DNA of 64,000 bases from Membranipora membranacea (GCA_914767715.1 OU612069.1:14877387-14941386), one strand, 5' to 3'; shown: positions 1-12,770, counted from the stretch's first letter. The notes: generated by a model from the letters alone, not told the origin. Numbers and translations: made by a program.

Positions 1-690
1 AGGTCGCAACAGCCAACAACTAACCTAGCATATGGTGAGTGTGTATCAGGTTATAAAACATCAGTGTAATTCAAACCAACTCTCATGTCCATGTCATGGT
101 CTGACAATAAACAATACCATTAAAAGGAAGTTTTGATAGTGTAAGGAACTCATCTCCTGCTTTTATTCATTCAAACTTCATTTCATCCTTGCTAGCACAG
201 CCTATGAGAGACTAATGTTGTTGGAACTTATGTGGCACACAACAAGGACTCAGGAGTATGTCTTTGGTCAATAATGGGTCATCAATGCAGTCATATGGGA
301 TGCCAAGAGTTAGTCATTATAGAGGATGTGATTTTTTTTTTTTGAATTTTAAGAATGCTTCCAACAATTTCTAGCATCCAGCCTAAAGGAAATATCATTT
401 TTGCTGACATATAATTCGATTATAACCAGTGAAAACAGTTCTACATGGAACCATCAGGACGTATTAGGCTTGATTCACATTGTCCCAGACCACCAGTACA
501 GATGATGTGCACAAGCCGAACGTATTAAATGCAAATAGGCAGCAGTGCGGCTCTTTTTATTCGTTTTTCACTAATACTTTCATTAATTTCGAGCGGGTTT
601 CTAGCATCCAGTTTCCAATTTCATAAAAGATGAACTCATAGTTTCTGATATATGATATGATGACAACCAGTGAAAACCACTTTATATACA
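1..690. repeat. Flanking sequence duplicated with 6050-6365
   Basis: The region upstream of the first FTP exon resembles that upstream of the second: shared pieces include TTTCTAGCATCCAGTTTCCA at about 599 and 6274, GAACGTATTAAATGCA near 518 and 6178, and ATAACCAGTGAAAAC near 421, 661 and 6336. The intron as well as the exon was therefore duplicated. The piece at 360-450 is a further partial copy. No coding region is seen in 1-690. Confidence 0.6.
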
Positions 691-691
691 G

Positions 692-1317
692 GTAAAACTG
701 CTAGTATGAGTTCTACCTTCAATGCACAAGACACTTACCCAGCTCAGAAAGGGATTGATGGAAACCACAACAACTTCTTTCATACAATGGCAAAAGTTTC
801 AGGTGCCTGGTGGCGAGTTGACCTTGGCTTCCATCACTGTATTCAAGCTGTCAACCTGATCAACAGGAAGCATCAAGGTATATTTTAAGTAAGCCTCAGA
901 ATATTGGCAAGAATATTATATTTCTATTACTAATCATGCTACAAATTTGAGTTGCCCAAAGCAATTTGTATCAAACTGGGCATATTGATGTTCATGATGA
1001 GCACATAATCTCTATTGTGGGGTATCTGGTTAATGAATCAGAGTCCGTTCAGTAATTGTTTTGATGTCTTGTCATTTTTAGATACTCTGCATAAAGCAAG
1101 AAATCTTATGGTAACAGTAGCAGACACTGTTGACAGCCTTTTCTTCACAGATGATTCAGGAGAGGATCATTTATGTGGACGCATACATGGACAGCTCGAT
1201 GCCTCAGCTTACATTACTTGCACTACAGTTATGTTTGGAAAGATGGTACAAGTTCAAAATGACCTTGTGCAGAATGAGGCTTTACATCTGGCAGAAGTAC
1301 AAGTATTTGGGTTTTAG
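692..1317 (+). CDS. Fucolectin-type (FTP / F5-8C-like) domain protein, 3' part only
   Basis: Two coding exons, 692-877 and 1082-1317 (stop at 1315-1317), joined in phase 1 across GT-AG sites. The first exon opens after an AG at 690-691 and carries the FTP core: GKTASMSS, then IDGNHNNFF, then GAWWRVDLG and INRK. The second carries LMVTVAD, two cysteines, GKMVQVQ and the family's C-terminal strand LHLAEVQVFG. FTP domains are extracellular beta-sandwich lectins that bind fucose in eel AFL and in tachylectin-4 relatives. The canonical RxD-Cys-Cys sugar/calcium segment after the INR motif is not recognisable here, so lectin activity is uncertain. The exon starts in phase 1 and needs an upstream exon; none is seen in 1-690, so it probably lies outside the window or is lost. 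The first exon is about as similar to 6366-6554 as recent paralogues are. Family call is firm; functionality is not. Confidence 0.75.
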
Positions 1318-2174
1318 ACATAATTCAAATGTTTTATCATCAATCTATCAAGTAGCCATTCTGACCAATTGTGTGTCGAGGTTCATATAAAAAAAAAACC
1401 TATACAAAGGCTATACAAAGACTAAAGCATGTTATAGTCAGGCATTTACTTATGATAAATATGTGACAGACTTGCATGATAAAAATATTCAATGATCTTC
1501 TTGGCATGAATTATTGATGGTTGAAAGAGTGATTTCTGTGGTGCACAAGGTGCATTATATTTCGGTATTGTCGAAGTTTGAGTTTTACGAGATTTTATTG
1601 ATGTTATCGTTAATCTGTGAAACTACAATGATAAAATGTGTTTAATTGAATATAGTGCTAAAATTGATGCCTCACAAAAAAAACATGCTGTCAATGAGCT
1701 GTCTATCAATTAAAGCAAACTATGGGGAGACAAATATTCAAACACAAGTTTTATCATTATGCAAACCTAGCAATAAACCCTACAATCAGTATAGTTAACT
1801 CAGTAAAAACAATTATTTAGTATTCAAACGCTAAACCTTACCTATAGAAATAGTACAAATTTACATACCTTTTTTCTCCCATTAATATCCTCAAAAATAC
1901 ACCTTTGCCCATAAATATAAATAACGTTAAAGTTAGCAGCAAAGTGAGCAGTAAAAGGAATGGTGTACACACACCAAGGCCCACAGGGCAACAATGAGGT
2001 TTAAGGCTCGCATGGCTCATCAAAACCAGTGCAGATAATTGGGCATAAAACAAAATAACCTGACCCAAACAAGCCAAGTAATTATGACCAATCAATCCGC
2101 TCTCCCGGTGAATGACAGGGCTGTCACACCAATGCAAGGCAGCTACAATTTCCATAAGGGAAGGCAACTTTCAT

Positions 2175-2262
2175 ACTCTGCATGATGATGTCACAGTCTC
2201 CCGGAAGTGCTTGTTTCTTGTATTGCACATCCGGGAGACTGTGACATCATAATGCAGAGAAC
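2175..2262. repeat. Foldback element (family 2), copy 1
   Basis: The two arms are near-perfect reverse complements: CTCTGCAT near 2176, then GATGTCACAGTCTCCCGG, a loop of about 30 bp, then CCGGGAGACTGTGACATC and ATGCAGAG. Homologous sequence continues to about 2350. The related copy is at 17105-17270. A 109-residue open frame on the minus strand (1838-2167) next to it looks like chance. Confidence 0.7.
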
Positions 2263-3132
2263 TAGAGTTACATTCCACCATCAATAATTCATTCCAAGTA
2301 GAGAATTTTTTTACCATACAAATTTGAAACAATTTTATCATAAGTAACCGCCTGATAGAACATGATTTTATATTTGGGTAGTCATGAATGTTGCATCAGT
2401 AAATACACTATCGGCAATGTGCCTCTTATACTATAACTTTGTAACAAGATGACTACCGATAGAATGCAGAACAGAAACTGGAGTTTATTATTTTTCTTGT
2501 CCTTCGTTACTAAAAATGGATTGTTGAAACTATTGTTGGTTGTTCCAGACCTTTCAAGTACAGCCTACATCATTGTAGAGACCTATGGAAAATTGATTAT
2601 TGTTGGCAATATTGCCTACTTTTGTCAAGCGTAGAGATCTTTCTCTTATTTTCTGATAGGTGCAAGAGACTCTATGACTTGGCTTTTTCCAGTGGGAGCT
2701 TTGCATTCAAACAAACCAAAGAAGGTTTGAATCCCCAATTCAAACATGTCAAGATGCAAGTACATATGAATGCTTGTACTTTTTGTCAGATTTTAGTTTG
2801 TTTTATCTTAATACTGACATTGAAACAATAAAATAATCGATGTCACTCAAAACTAATTAAAAATGAGACAAAAAACAATAAATGCAATATATTCAACCCC
2901 ATAAAATATTAGATTGAAGGTGAACATAATCAATCTCAAATTTTCAAGGTTTTTTGTGTGTGACCAAATTGCTACCATATTATTCCATAGTAGAACAACC
3001 TTTGTTTCCCAACCCCTGGACAAAGCTTGTCAGGACTGGCTAGCGTTGGATGGGATAAAAACTAGCGTTCATTTAAAGCCTCGATACCCTGTGGTACCGT
3101 GTCAGAAACCTTGATGTTGTTCACTTAATTTT

Positions 3133-3296
3133 TTTCCGGTATTATCGACATGGGTCTACGGGCTGTATAGCAAGGTGGTACAGGAGCATTTGAGGTCTGA
3201 TGCCCTTCCTGACACCACCGTGTTCCGCCGGGAATCGAACACGGGACCTCTCGATTGGAAGACCCATGCCCTATACATTGCACCATGGCCACTCCT
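3133..3296 (-). mobile_element. tRNA-derived SINE
   Basis: On the minus strand a tRNA-like head carries a box B of the form GTTCGATTCCCGGCGG, followed by a body with GGTGTCAGGAAGGGCATC, a string common in SINE bodies of many animals. No matching acceptor stem is seen, so this is not a functional tRNA. Its family differs from the GTAGGAGGTAGCTCAG SINEs elsewhere in the window. Confidence 0.65.
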
Positions 3297-4363
3297 AGCG
3301 TTTGGATGAGATAGTTAGCGAAAAAGAGGTCTAAAATCAGATAAAGTAATTGGTTGCTCAGCTGATTGATTTGTTACCTGTAAAAATATTGGTTTGACAG
3401 GAGGCAACTTGTTGTCTGACCGGTATGACTCAAATAGGTGATTACATAATGTGTTTTTGCAAAGTGATTATTTCAGCCCCGGGTTGTTCTTCTGCGGGCT
3501 TGCAGCTATTTCAATGAAAAATGGCATGGGGAGAGGCATTACATGTCACTTTAAAGGTTTATGAGCAGAAAACAACAACTTACAGAAGACGCTATGTTAA
3601 TATGGTTGTTATGATAATGACATCCAGAAGGAGGGATTCCAAATCAAATGTTTTCTAACAAATAAAGTCAGCACTTCACAGTGATCTTGTGCATGTCGGC
3701 ACACTTTTCAATCTGATCAAAACTTACCGAGCAATGGTCAAATGAGTTGTAAATATTCACCATCAAGAGATGCACACTCTGCACCTAAAGTTACATAATA
3801 CCTAGCCTTTTCCATTCACTCTTAATATTATGTAAATAAAAATATTGAGGTGTAACTATATTTTGCACTGGTATGAATAGAGAGTCAATCATCATCTCTA
3901 TTCAATTCATCGTGATGCCTGTTGCTGGGATCAGAAGCTTATGCAGTGAATTGTATTACCTGAAATCTTATTGAAAAGAATTAAAGGTTGTCAACAAACC
4001 GTCCCTCATTTAACGCAAAATGAACTGAGGCCACTGATCTGTGATTTTCTATTGTTCTAAGACAGGTAGAGATTCAAAAAAAATTTCATCATAAAATTCA
4101 GCTGTGTCTGCTAAAGCCAAGTTAAATTTATCTCCATCAAATTAACACAGCATGGATACACAAGCAGCTGATCAAGGTGCTACCTTGGGGATTAACAGTG
4201 GATTATCTATGTCATACTTAATCTGATCAACAAGCACATTGATTCCATGGTAAGAAAGATCATAACGAACAAATTCCTGAAGAGTTTTTCCTCCAATCTC
4301 TTTTGGAAATGCTGTCCTTTTCCAAGCCGCAGACATATTTTTTAATTAATCCTAATTAATTAA

Positions 4364-4453
4364 ACTCTCGTAGTATTGTGCGAAGCCCCATAAAAATTTA
4401 ATTAATCCTAATTAATTAAAGTTTTACGGGGCTTCGCGCAATACTACGAGAGT
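4364..4453. repeat. Short perfect foldback hairpin
   Basis: Arms ACTCTCGTAGTATTGTGCGA and the reverse complement at 4434-4453 pair over about 29 bp with one or two mismatches, around an AT-rich core repeating TTAATTAATCCTAATTAATT. An extra copy of the core lies just outside the left arm (about 4341-4362). Likely a solo MITE or its remnant. Confidence 0.7.
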
Positions 4454-5190
4454 CTTTGATACCCTGTGTAAAATGAAAAAAAACAGAATGGAAATCGGAT
4501 TAGTAGTAGTAGAAATTCACATGTGAAGTCAATTTTTGCAAAAGTGCACAAGATCCCTGTGTTCTGTTTGAGGACAATTTTCCGCACAAGATGATCACAG
4601 AGATTGAAAAATTGGACCTATTGATGTAGAAAGACATGGGGATCCATATATTAGGTTAGATATACTCACAGAAGCCCGCTATGTCCACAATCGTTAACTA
4701 GTCCATGTTTTGATACAAAACTGGTTTTTGGATTTAAGAACTTTCAGCAAATAAATGTCATGCGTGTCACTGATAGGATGTCATAATTGATCTTTTTTTA
4801 TTGCTGACGCTGACATCTCCTGAATGACTGCCAAACTGAAACACAATTTACCATGATGTCTTAGACATTTATCATCACCGTCAAGGATTTTTGATGTTGA
4901 TCAAATGACTATAGAAAGCAATCAAATTTATTATTCTCTATACATTTGTGCCGGTTGTATTTTAATATGCTTAGAAAAAATAGTTTTATATTTATCTGGT
5001 ATCATTGCCACTTTGCCTGTTTCAAATTTCGCAATTGAACAAACTTCACAAACAAGACTGAAAGATTCAAAGGATGGAGTCGCGTGCACTTACCAGGGTA
5101 TAAAACTGACAAGCACAGATGGCATTTTTTATTTTTTGTTAGTTCGAGGAAATATTCCACTAACCATTAAACTCGCTAGATATTACAATC

Positions 5191-6554
5191 ATGCATGCTT
5201 TAAAGTTTCACCTGCTGTGGTCATGTATATTCTATGAGACTCTGACTTACATAGAACCACAGATAAGCGAAGCTAGCACAGCAATATACCAGCGAATGAG
5301 GCTAGATAACAAGCAATTCTGCTGGATTGGTGAATCGTACAACACCAAAACAGAGCTGCAGTGTGCGTCTTTGTTTCTACAACTCGATCAGAAGTCTGGA
5401 GCTTTCCAATTTCAGAATGAGATCTGTTACATTCACAGAATATGGATTGCCCTGAATCAAACATCTCTAATTTCACAAAGAGGGAACACAACAGAGATGT
5501 TCGCAAAATCGAGTGATCTGAATGAGTCTAGACAACCGCTAGGCAATTTAGCCCTTGGTAAGTGTTCAAAATGTTAAGTATACTTTTGTTTTTTTTTCTA
5601 ATCAACCAGGCTTGAAAAAACAACTATTGATATTTTCTCATAGCTGATAATTCCTCATCGTTTGGGACTTTTAGTAGTCATACCTATCCGGCTAGCAATT
5701 TCAATATAATGAGAGGAAGTGTGTGCCCTGCTGCAGGAACTGGTAACACAGGAATTTCCCTGGAAAAGTACTGTTTACATTATATACCCTTCGTATAAGA
5801 ACAGCTAGCTCCAGCCTCAAAGTCACAAAATATGTCGATGATTCTGACTTCCGAGTTAATTATACAACTATCCAGGTCAAGCATAATAATTACTTATATC
5901 TACCATGATCTATTAATAGCAATTTGGTATTTCAAAAACAGGCTGATTATGTATTTTTCATTTAATGTTTGCTTTCAGAAAATTTAAATCTAATCTCGAA
6001 CCTTATTTCCACTTCAATTTTATTTCACTACCATCCGACTTACCACAGACAGTGCAATGAAGGTTGTTGGAGCTTACATGGCCCACCGCATGAACCTAGG
6101 ATTTCTTAACCCTGGTGCACATTGTCATGAACAGCCAGCCATGATACCCATCTCATCTCATACCATGTGTACAATGTGAACGTATTAAATGCAGATGGAG
6201 AGCAGCAGCATTATAACTCTTGAATTTGTATTTAATTATTTTTATTTGTATTTTGTTAAGGCTTTCATCAATTTCTAGCATCCAGTTTCCAATTTTGTAA
6301 TATAAATACCCTTAGTTTCTGATATATGATTTGATTATAACCAGTGAAAACCATTTTACATACAGGTAAAATTGCAAGTATGAGTTCTAACAATAATACA
6401 GACGACATTTACATTGGAGCTCTCAAAGGCATTGATGGAAACCACAACAACTTCTTCCATACAGAGCGAAACAATTCAGGTGCCTGGTGGCGAGTTGACC
6501 TTGGATTCCCTCACTGTATTCAAGCTCTCAACCTGATCAACAGGAACGAAGAAA
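5191..6554 (+). CDS. Secreted PAN-like plus fucolectin (FTP) domain protein, 3' end missing
   Basis: Exon 5191-5557 begins at an ATG followed by a hydrophobic N-terminus (MHALKFHLLWSCIF), a plausible signal peptide. It then has a PAN/Apple-like stretch at about residues 45-80 (ELQCASLFLQ, GAFQFQNEICYI) and ends in NLALG, the usual start of an FTP domain. Its phase-1 donor joins exon 6366-6554 exactly in frame; that exon carries KIASMSS, IDGNHNNFF, GAWWRVDLG and INR. A donor at 6555 (phase 1) requires a third exon like 1082-1317, but I see none downstream; a LINE remnant begins about 200 bp on. PAN-FTP fusions are secreted recognition proteins in several invertebrates. Two of the PAN cysteines are replaced. 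The gene may be truncated or a pseudogene; the first two exons are intact. Confidence 0.6.
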
Positions 6555-6749
6555 GTAAGGTTTAAATCAACCTCAGTATATTTGATATTTGCTGTGAATG
6601 TGAAGTTTGAAGGCTATATGTACCTGACGGACTAGCTGCTGATTGCCAAATGGAAAGAGATGACACTCTCTATTGAGGAACGCCTAGTATGCAAGTTGGA
6701 CTGTCTTAGGACTGACACCAAGCGTTGATAGGTTCCTCATATTATTTAA

Positions 6750-7990
6750 TCGCTTGCTGAACTTGTCAATGACTTTATTTGTACTGGTCGAAAGTTTAAT
6801 TTTAAATTTTCGAAGTGACTATAGGCCAAGATATTTGTTCTTCTCGACCCGCTCGATGTTATTCTGTTTGATAGTGACTGGGTCTGGATGTGGTGGTGTC
6901 GTTGATCTGTGCAAAGGAGTTCTTATTTTTACTAGAGATGATAAATAGGTTGTTTTTATCACATCAGTAGGCGATGGTGTTAACCTCAGCTTGCATTTTG
7001 GAGTTTTCCCCTATATTTATATGTGGTAAAATGATGGTATTGTCAGCGTATTTAGTATGGAGAAGTTGGTTTGTGATATATTCAATGTCTCAACATACCG
7101 GGTACACAGATTGGGATAGAGAGCACACATCCTGTGGCGAGCTGACTGATGTTACTGCTGATGTTGATTCATTGCCAACATAGGGAATGATTTGCGTTGT
7201 ACGTGAGAAAACCTGTCTATGACAAAACAGAAGATTCGGCTGCCCCTAAAGAGGGATGCAAGTCGCCCAAAATCCTCGTACTGAGAGAGTGATACACCCT
7301 AGAAAACTAGAATGCATCATATATGGGAGGCCATAGAGGACCTCCTAATCGTGAGTGGGCAGCAAGCTGTCAAAAACTGAAACAGGCACTAATCACCCCT
7401 TGGCAGTGACACTTCGGTCTTAGCCATTATGCCGAGATTCATTGTGAGAGAAAACTTGATGTTAGAGTTGAGGCATTTAAATTTCGGTCTCTCAATCATG
7501 AGTGTGCTGTGGATAGTGACATGTGCACTAATAAAGTCAATGAAGACGGCTTGTGTGTCGTCTCAGACATTTTGGTCATGATGTTTGGGTACATATTATC
7601 CATTAGCATCATCAGAGCGTCTTCCAGCACCTCTGTTGTGTCTGCGATGCGAGGCGAATTCAGTTAGTTTAGCTAACACAGATTTGAGGGCTATTTTGAT
7701 TCACTTGCACTTGATACTTATGGGATTGATATTACAGATGCGGTTTCCCCAATCTTAGGCAGAGCGGCAATTCTTATGGACAACTTGAAGAGGTCGCAAA
7801 TTGGTTTGGCAAAAATATCAGCTAGAGCCTTTAGAAGTTTGCTGCCTAATCTTCAAGCCCTAGCCTTTTTACACGCCTACAAACCGGTGACAAGGATATC
7901 TCCGCCCCTGTACCATCCATGTTTCTCAAGATGTGATACACAACACCAAAGGAAAAAATAGGAGCCTTGTCTGTGCCCAACTTCCTAAAC
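6750..7990 (-). pseudogene. Decayed non-LTR (LINE) reverse transcriptase
   Basis: Read on the minus strand, successive broken frames give RT motifs in the right order. At about 7860-7740 lies RLLKALADIFAKPICDLF with a following PKIGETASVISIP. At 7560-7440 lies AVFIDF with HSTLMIERPKF. Near 7140 there is a frameshifted SPQ...CVLS block. At about 7075-6965 lies YADNTIILPH followed by EVNTIAY and NNLFI. Near 6840 lies VEKNKYLG. This is the order of palm/finger blocks in Jockey/CR1-type LINEs. Frameshifts and stops make it dead. The catalytic box reads YADN in place of YADD. A short repeat (7195-7390) interrupts it. It sits where the third exon of the upstream FTP gene would be expected. Confidence 0.75.
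7195..7390 (-). repeat. Dispersed repeat inserted in the LINE remnant
   Basis: This stretch splits the RT frame. Its reverse complement matches 17325-17490: CACGATTAGGAGGTC, GATGCATTCTAGTTTTCTAG, then AGGGGCA followed by AATCTTCTGTTT. Copies in opposite orientation in two unrelated contexts mark it as a mobile short element. Confidence 0.6.
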
Positions 7991-10900
7991 AGAGAGCTGG
8001 CTGCATCCCTATGTAACACTTTTTCTAACAGCAGGATTGATAGCCTGTTTATTTATGTAACAATTGAAAAATTATGAATAATATTTATTGCTTTCTGTCA
8101 ATGATTTGGAATAATTATATATACCTCAGTACTTTCTGTTTACAAGGTACAATCAGCTGTTTCGAACATTGAAATGAAATTATTATTTTTTAATAATATT
8201 CCTTTGGCTTGAGTTAATTTTAGCTAGCAGCTGAGTTTAAATAACGTAAGGAGGGAGTAAATGTTAGCTGGATTTAAATTTTAGCTATTTTAGGCTTGTG
8301 CGAAATGGCAAGATTTTCATCCTACAAATACTTTACTCCTCTATAGAGTACTGACCAGGAGAAACTGAGCTTCCAATCACCTGAGGCGGTTGTTATTGGT
8401 TACTGTCTGTTTAGAATTATCACTTGCTTCGTAGTAGGCACATTTTAGCCATGTCATGCAGCTACTTTCTTTTGAAAACAAAAAATTAGCCGCATATCAA
8501 GGCTTGGCACATTCAATATGAGTGCATATGGCACAGGTCGAGAAGGAGGTCGCATACGTCACTCCAAGAGAAGTGGGTCACAACCATTATAAAGCAATTA
8601 TTTCTATAGTTCTAAGAATCACCTGAGTATTTATTAGCACTTAATGATTCACTTTACATACCTGGTATTGATTAAAAGAACTGCAAGTCTCACTGTGACT
8701 TTGCAGTTTTATTCAACAGCTCAGGGTCATTATTATACCTGCAAACAACAATAAGGCGTACATACATTATTATATTTCCGAGATAAACAGCACCCAAGGT
8801 CAAACTAAACTATACTGGTTCCCCTTGCATATGGCATTATGGCGTTTGCAAGAAAAAACATAATCTTGCTGTCAATTAACATTAGTTGGTGGCGGCAAGT
8901 ACGGAAGGTCAAGTGTAGATTTTGTGATTATGTACCTAGTTAAACTCTCTTGAAAAGTGTTGTTGTCTGGAAGGGGGGTGCCCCTCATACCATGCATCCG
9001 TCAGCTATCCTCCAATACTGGGTTCACCGTAATATGAAAATATGAGATATGAGAATTCCACATAGTGCCCTAATACAAGGTCTAATTGTGCTTCTGTGAT
9101 TTTAGAAAAAAGGAAAGCAAAAATGTGGTCCACAATATGGTCGGAAGGCCTTTTTCAGTGAAATTTGTTCCCATTATTTTATAATGATATTGTTGCAAGC
9201 TTTCAGCTTCACCTATTGAGAGTAAGAGCACTGTTCCAAGTTGTATACCTAATGTACTGGTGGGATCTAAGTATAGTAGCTTGTTTGGTTATTAGAGATA
9301 AGGCAGTGGTTATCAGAGATTAGTACAGGTGGAGACAAGTAATGATTCACATGTGGTTATCATTGAGCTTTGGTAATAAGCTCCTTTAATTTCCTTACCA
9401 CACCTCGAAGTGTACATTACCAATCATAATTCCTTAAGGTTTGAGCACACTATTGCGTATTCGTCTCGAACCAATTTGCTAGCGGGACGGGGCCAATGAC
9501 CGGATACGCTCATAATCGTTGAAATGCAGATTTCCCTTGATCGCAACACCCTACATGAATACAATCAGTATCAGTAACGGTGATATTAATAGCATAGACC
9601 CGACCTGAGAAGATAATATTTATAATTGAAAAAAAACTCAGTTATTTAAAGTCAAAAATGCTCAGTTGTAGTTATCTCCTCCTAACTTTTCCAAAAGCTA
9701 TCTCCTTCCTACAGGTTTTAATTCAGAATAACCACATTTGGTCACCTGGATCGTTAGTCAATCAGCTAACTATTCATTTATTTTTTTCTGCAAAAAACTC
9801 CAAATCTGACAAAAAATCTCCAAGTTCATGTTTTTCTGCTTGGGCAGAACTACACTTCGACATGGTAACTCACAGAGATCTGGTTTTTTTTGGAGCACCA
9901 GTTCATCACATTATCTAAATGAGTTTTTGAGGGCATGTTTGAAATATTTTTTTATCATATTTAAATTTGCGGTTTACTTTTTCATTACAGTGTTTATTTC
10001 ATCCATCAGTGCAGTGGCAATGTTGCGCAAGGCAGTGCAAAGAGCCTATATATTTGTAGTTTCTATGCCATTGTGTAGCTACAGTTTCAAACAAATTCTA
10101 ATTGCCTTTTATCAAAGGAGTGGAGCAATTTACAAATGACAATGGAGATGCTATACTGAACTTAAACAAAAGAATATTTCTGTTGGTTGATATAAGTTTT
10201 CAGTATAGATCGTGGTGACCCATCAGTCACCCATCAAATTCTATCAGAATGACTATAGACCTCAAAATAATTAATCTTCATCATTCTACATACATATTCA
10301 GAAATTTCCAGAATCTATATCCGATTCATACTCTGTTTGTCTTGTAGTATAGTATTGCGCTTTTAGCCAGTCAGATCTGCACTTTTAACTCGATAGAATT
10401 TGTGATTTATATACGCAGCGTTAGATATCTTGTATTTCCTGCTCAGACCAAATATATTTTCCAACCAGTATTCCAAGCCCGAAACCCCAGTTCTGATACA
10501 AAAATTGGCCCATATTGAGTGTATCCCGTTTTTTTATACCAATTATTTTGCACCTAAGATACCATATCATTATTATGTTGAATCAATAGGCTCTAGTGGC
10601 TGGCTGCTCATAAATTTACATTTTTGAAATCGACCATGATACCTTGTCGACATTCAATTATCCACACTCTCTTTACTCAACAAAACCATGGTCCATGCTT
10701 CTAAAAAGTTATACAAGGTTGCAGTCACTTCACTCTTGGCTAGCCGGGTAAACCTTCTACCGGGAGTTATTACACAATCAAGTAGAGGGTGCCCTGGGAC
10801 TGCATCTATACTGCAACAAGTTATGATGTTGCTACTTTTGAGGATTCGGTTAGCCAAACAGGTGGCCTGCCTCAATAAATAACAAATCTGAGATGGCCTC

Positions 10901-11239
10901 CAAACAAAATTGGAAGCAATTCTTCACGCAGTGCATTGAAACGATCCAAGTACAATTGAGACCTAAGCTGGATGAAGATATCAGTTAGAGCAATTACAGG
11001 CTTTGTTTTCTCAGAGTAAATTTTCTAATCCCTCAAGAAAATCTTATTTGTAAACAACCAGTTGTATTGCAGTCTCTGTCTTTCATTACAGGGAAAGAAT
11101 ATGTTACTTTTGTGCCTTTCCAAAGGATTTAAAGGCAATGTAATATTAGAATATCAAAACCTGAGGATAACCTTTGTGTCTCAAGACTTGTTGCTTCTTA
11201 TGATATTTATGTATTATTGCATTATTACATCTGATTAAA

Positions 11240-11430
11240 ATTGAAAGTTGATTTAAATCAGATGTCTTGTCACAAGCCACATCCCGGAGCATGGGCGGCG
11301 AAATTCGTTGCCTTGTGGCCAGGGCACAATATCTGCGCCAGGTTGCTCTCTGTTTGCAGGCAGTTCGGAGCACACCTGGCTGTCAACCAAAGCCCAGTCG
11401 ACAATGGATCGCAGATACATTTGATATGAG
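11240..11430 (-). mobile_element. SINE body (GTAGGAGGTAGCTCAG family), headless
   Basis: Minus-strand sequence matches the 3' body of the tRNA-derived SINEs at 27505-27765 and 56920-57168: TGTGCTCCGA, GCCTGCAAAC, GGCGCAGATATTG and the CGCCGCCCATGC end. The tRNA-like head is absent or too degraded to recognise. Confidence 0.6.
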
Positions 11431-11471
11431 GTCCTTTCGATTAATGTAAGGTTCAATGATTGCATAGACCA

Positions 11472-11560
11472 AGGGTATATTGTGGCAGCATTTTTCAAGG
11501 ATTGTAAAAGTTAATCCTATTATAATAACTGCCACAATGCTGCCTTCCTAGCTATACCCA
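11472..11560. repeat. Degenerate foldback
   Basis: GGTATATTGTGGCAGCAT on the left pairs with ATGCTGCC...TATACCC on the right, with an internal GTGGCAG/CTGCCAC pair. Likely a decayed MITE. Confidence 0.45.
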
Positions 11561-12770
11561 CCTTACCAATTTAGCTAGGATAGTTACAGGTGTAATTTAA
11601 GCATAAAACATCAAGTCTAATCGTGGAGTAAGGCTGTACAAAAAGAAACTTTTACATGAGAGCCTGCATATTCTATTATTTACTGTAATCAAAAACTTTG
11701 AATTCAGGTCATTCTCCAGAACCCTATAATTGTGACAAATAGATGAAAGGAGTGTTTTGCATCAAGCTTCACATAACTTTCCCCTTGACACAAAGCTTGC
11801 AGGTACCTTGACCAAGGAGTAAAAAACTCTTTCCTTGACTATTGTTAAAAAATTTACTCTGTATCCCTTCACTCTGTGAAGCAGTCTAGCCACATGCTTG
11901 AAACTAAAATGTTTTACACAGATAGATAGATGGGTGATAACTCTATACTGCAAATGAGCCACCAAATTTCAACAAAAAGAGAGGACAACTTCTTAGCCTA
12001 AGATTTGCCAAAATCGACTTTAATGAACTGAGAAGTTCCTTGCACCATGCCGAGTTTATAGCTAGATCTTCTGTAGACCATTATAACAATACAACACAAC
12101 TTACCATCCAATAAAAAAACTAGTTCTTTGCTATATTGTCTAAGACTAAGCAATCGTTACAATAGGCCGGGTTGGCCATAAATCATATTGCTCGACAGAG
12201 CACTCGGTACGAAGGAAGACCACTGTCGAGATGGGACATCAGGTGCATCATGTTAGAACTATGCATACTATTCATGCGGCAGCCTTTGCACTAGATTGCT
12301 TAGTGTTATGCTACCGTTCCTTCGCCTGAGATTACTTTCTCCCATATCATTATTGATGAGCAGATAGGGACATCAGATTGAATTTACCACCTAAGTCCTC
12401 GTGATTTTTTGTTTTTGTGAAATATCTCTGGGTTGCTACAAAGTCTGACAAATTAAAAAAAGAGAGTATGTGGAGAGGATACTATCCTGTCTTGATATGC
12501 TTGTCAAGCCAGGATACGAGGATACCTGCCTCTCTCTCATGTGGGTGCTTGCATCATTTGTTTCTTCAACGTAAGAATGACATGTCTCATGTTTTTTTGT
12601 TGGAATTTGAGTTATTTTGATTTTGTGGGGAGTCAAAAATTTAGAGTAGTAACCTTGGTTACAGAGACTTGAAGAACGTTTGCATTCAAACCTTATTTGC
12701 ACTCAAACATTTTGCATTCATACCTATTTTTACCTATCAGAAATAAAGTGGAACAAAAGCTGGGACTCAA

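Noticed and set aside
1838-2167. 109-codon minus-strand frame with a hydrophobic stretch
   Set aside because: It lies in repeat-flanking sequence, lacks splice or domain support, and no conserved counterpart exists at the related 17-kb repeat.
9658-10139. Two overlapping plus-strand frames of 86 and 103 codons
   Set aside because: Phe/Leu-rich translation of AT-rich DNA without any recognisable motif or splice partner.
12436-12702. 88-codon minus-strand frame and the opposite 67-codon frame
   Set aside because: No conserved motif or splice signals; both strands open by chance over the same stretch.
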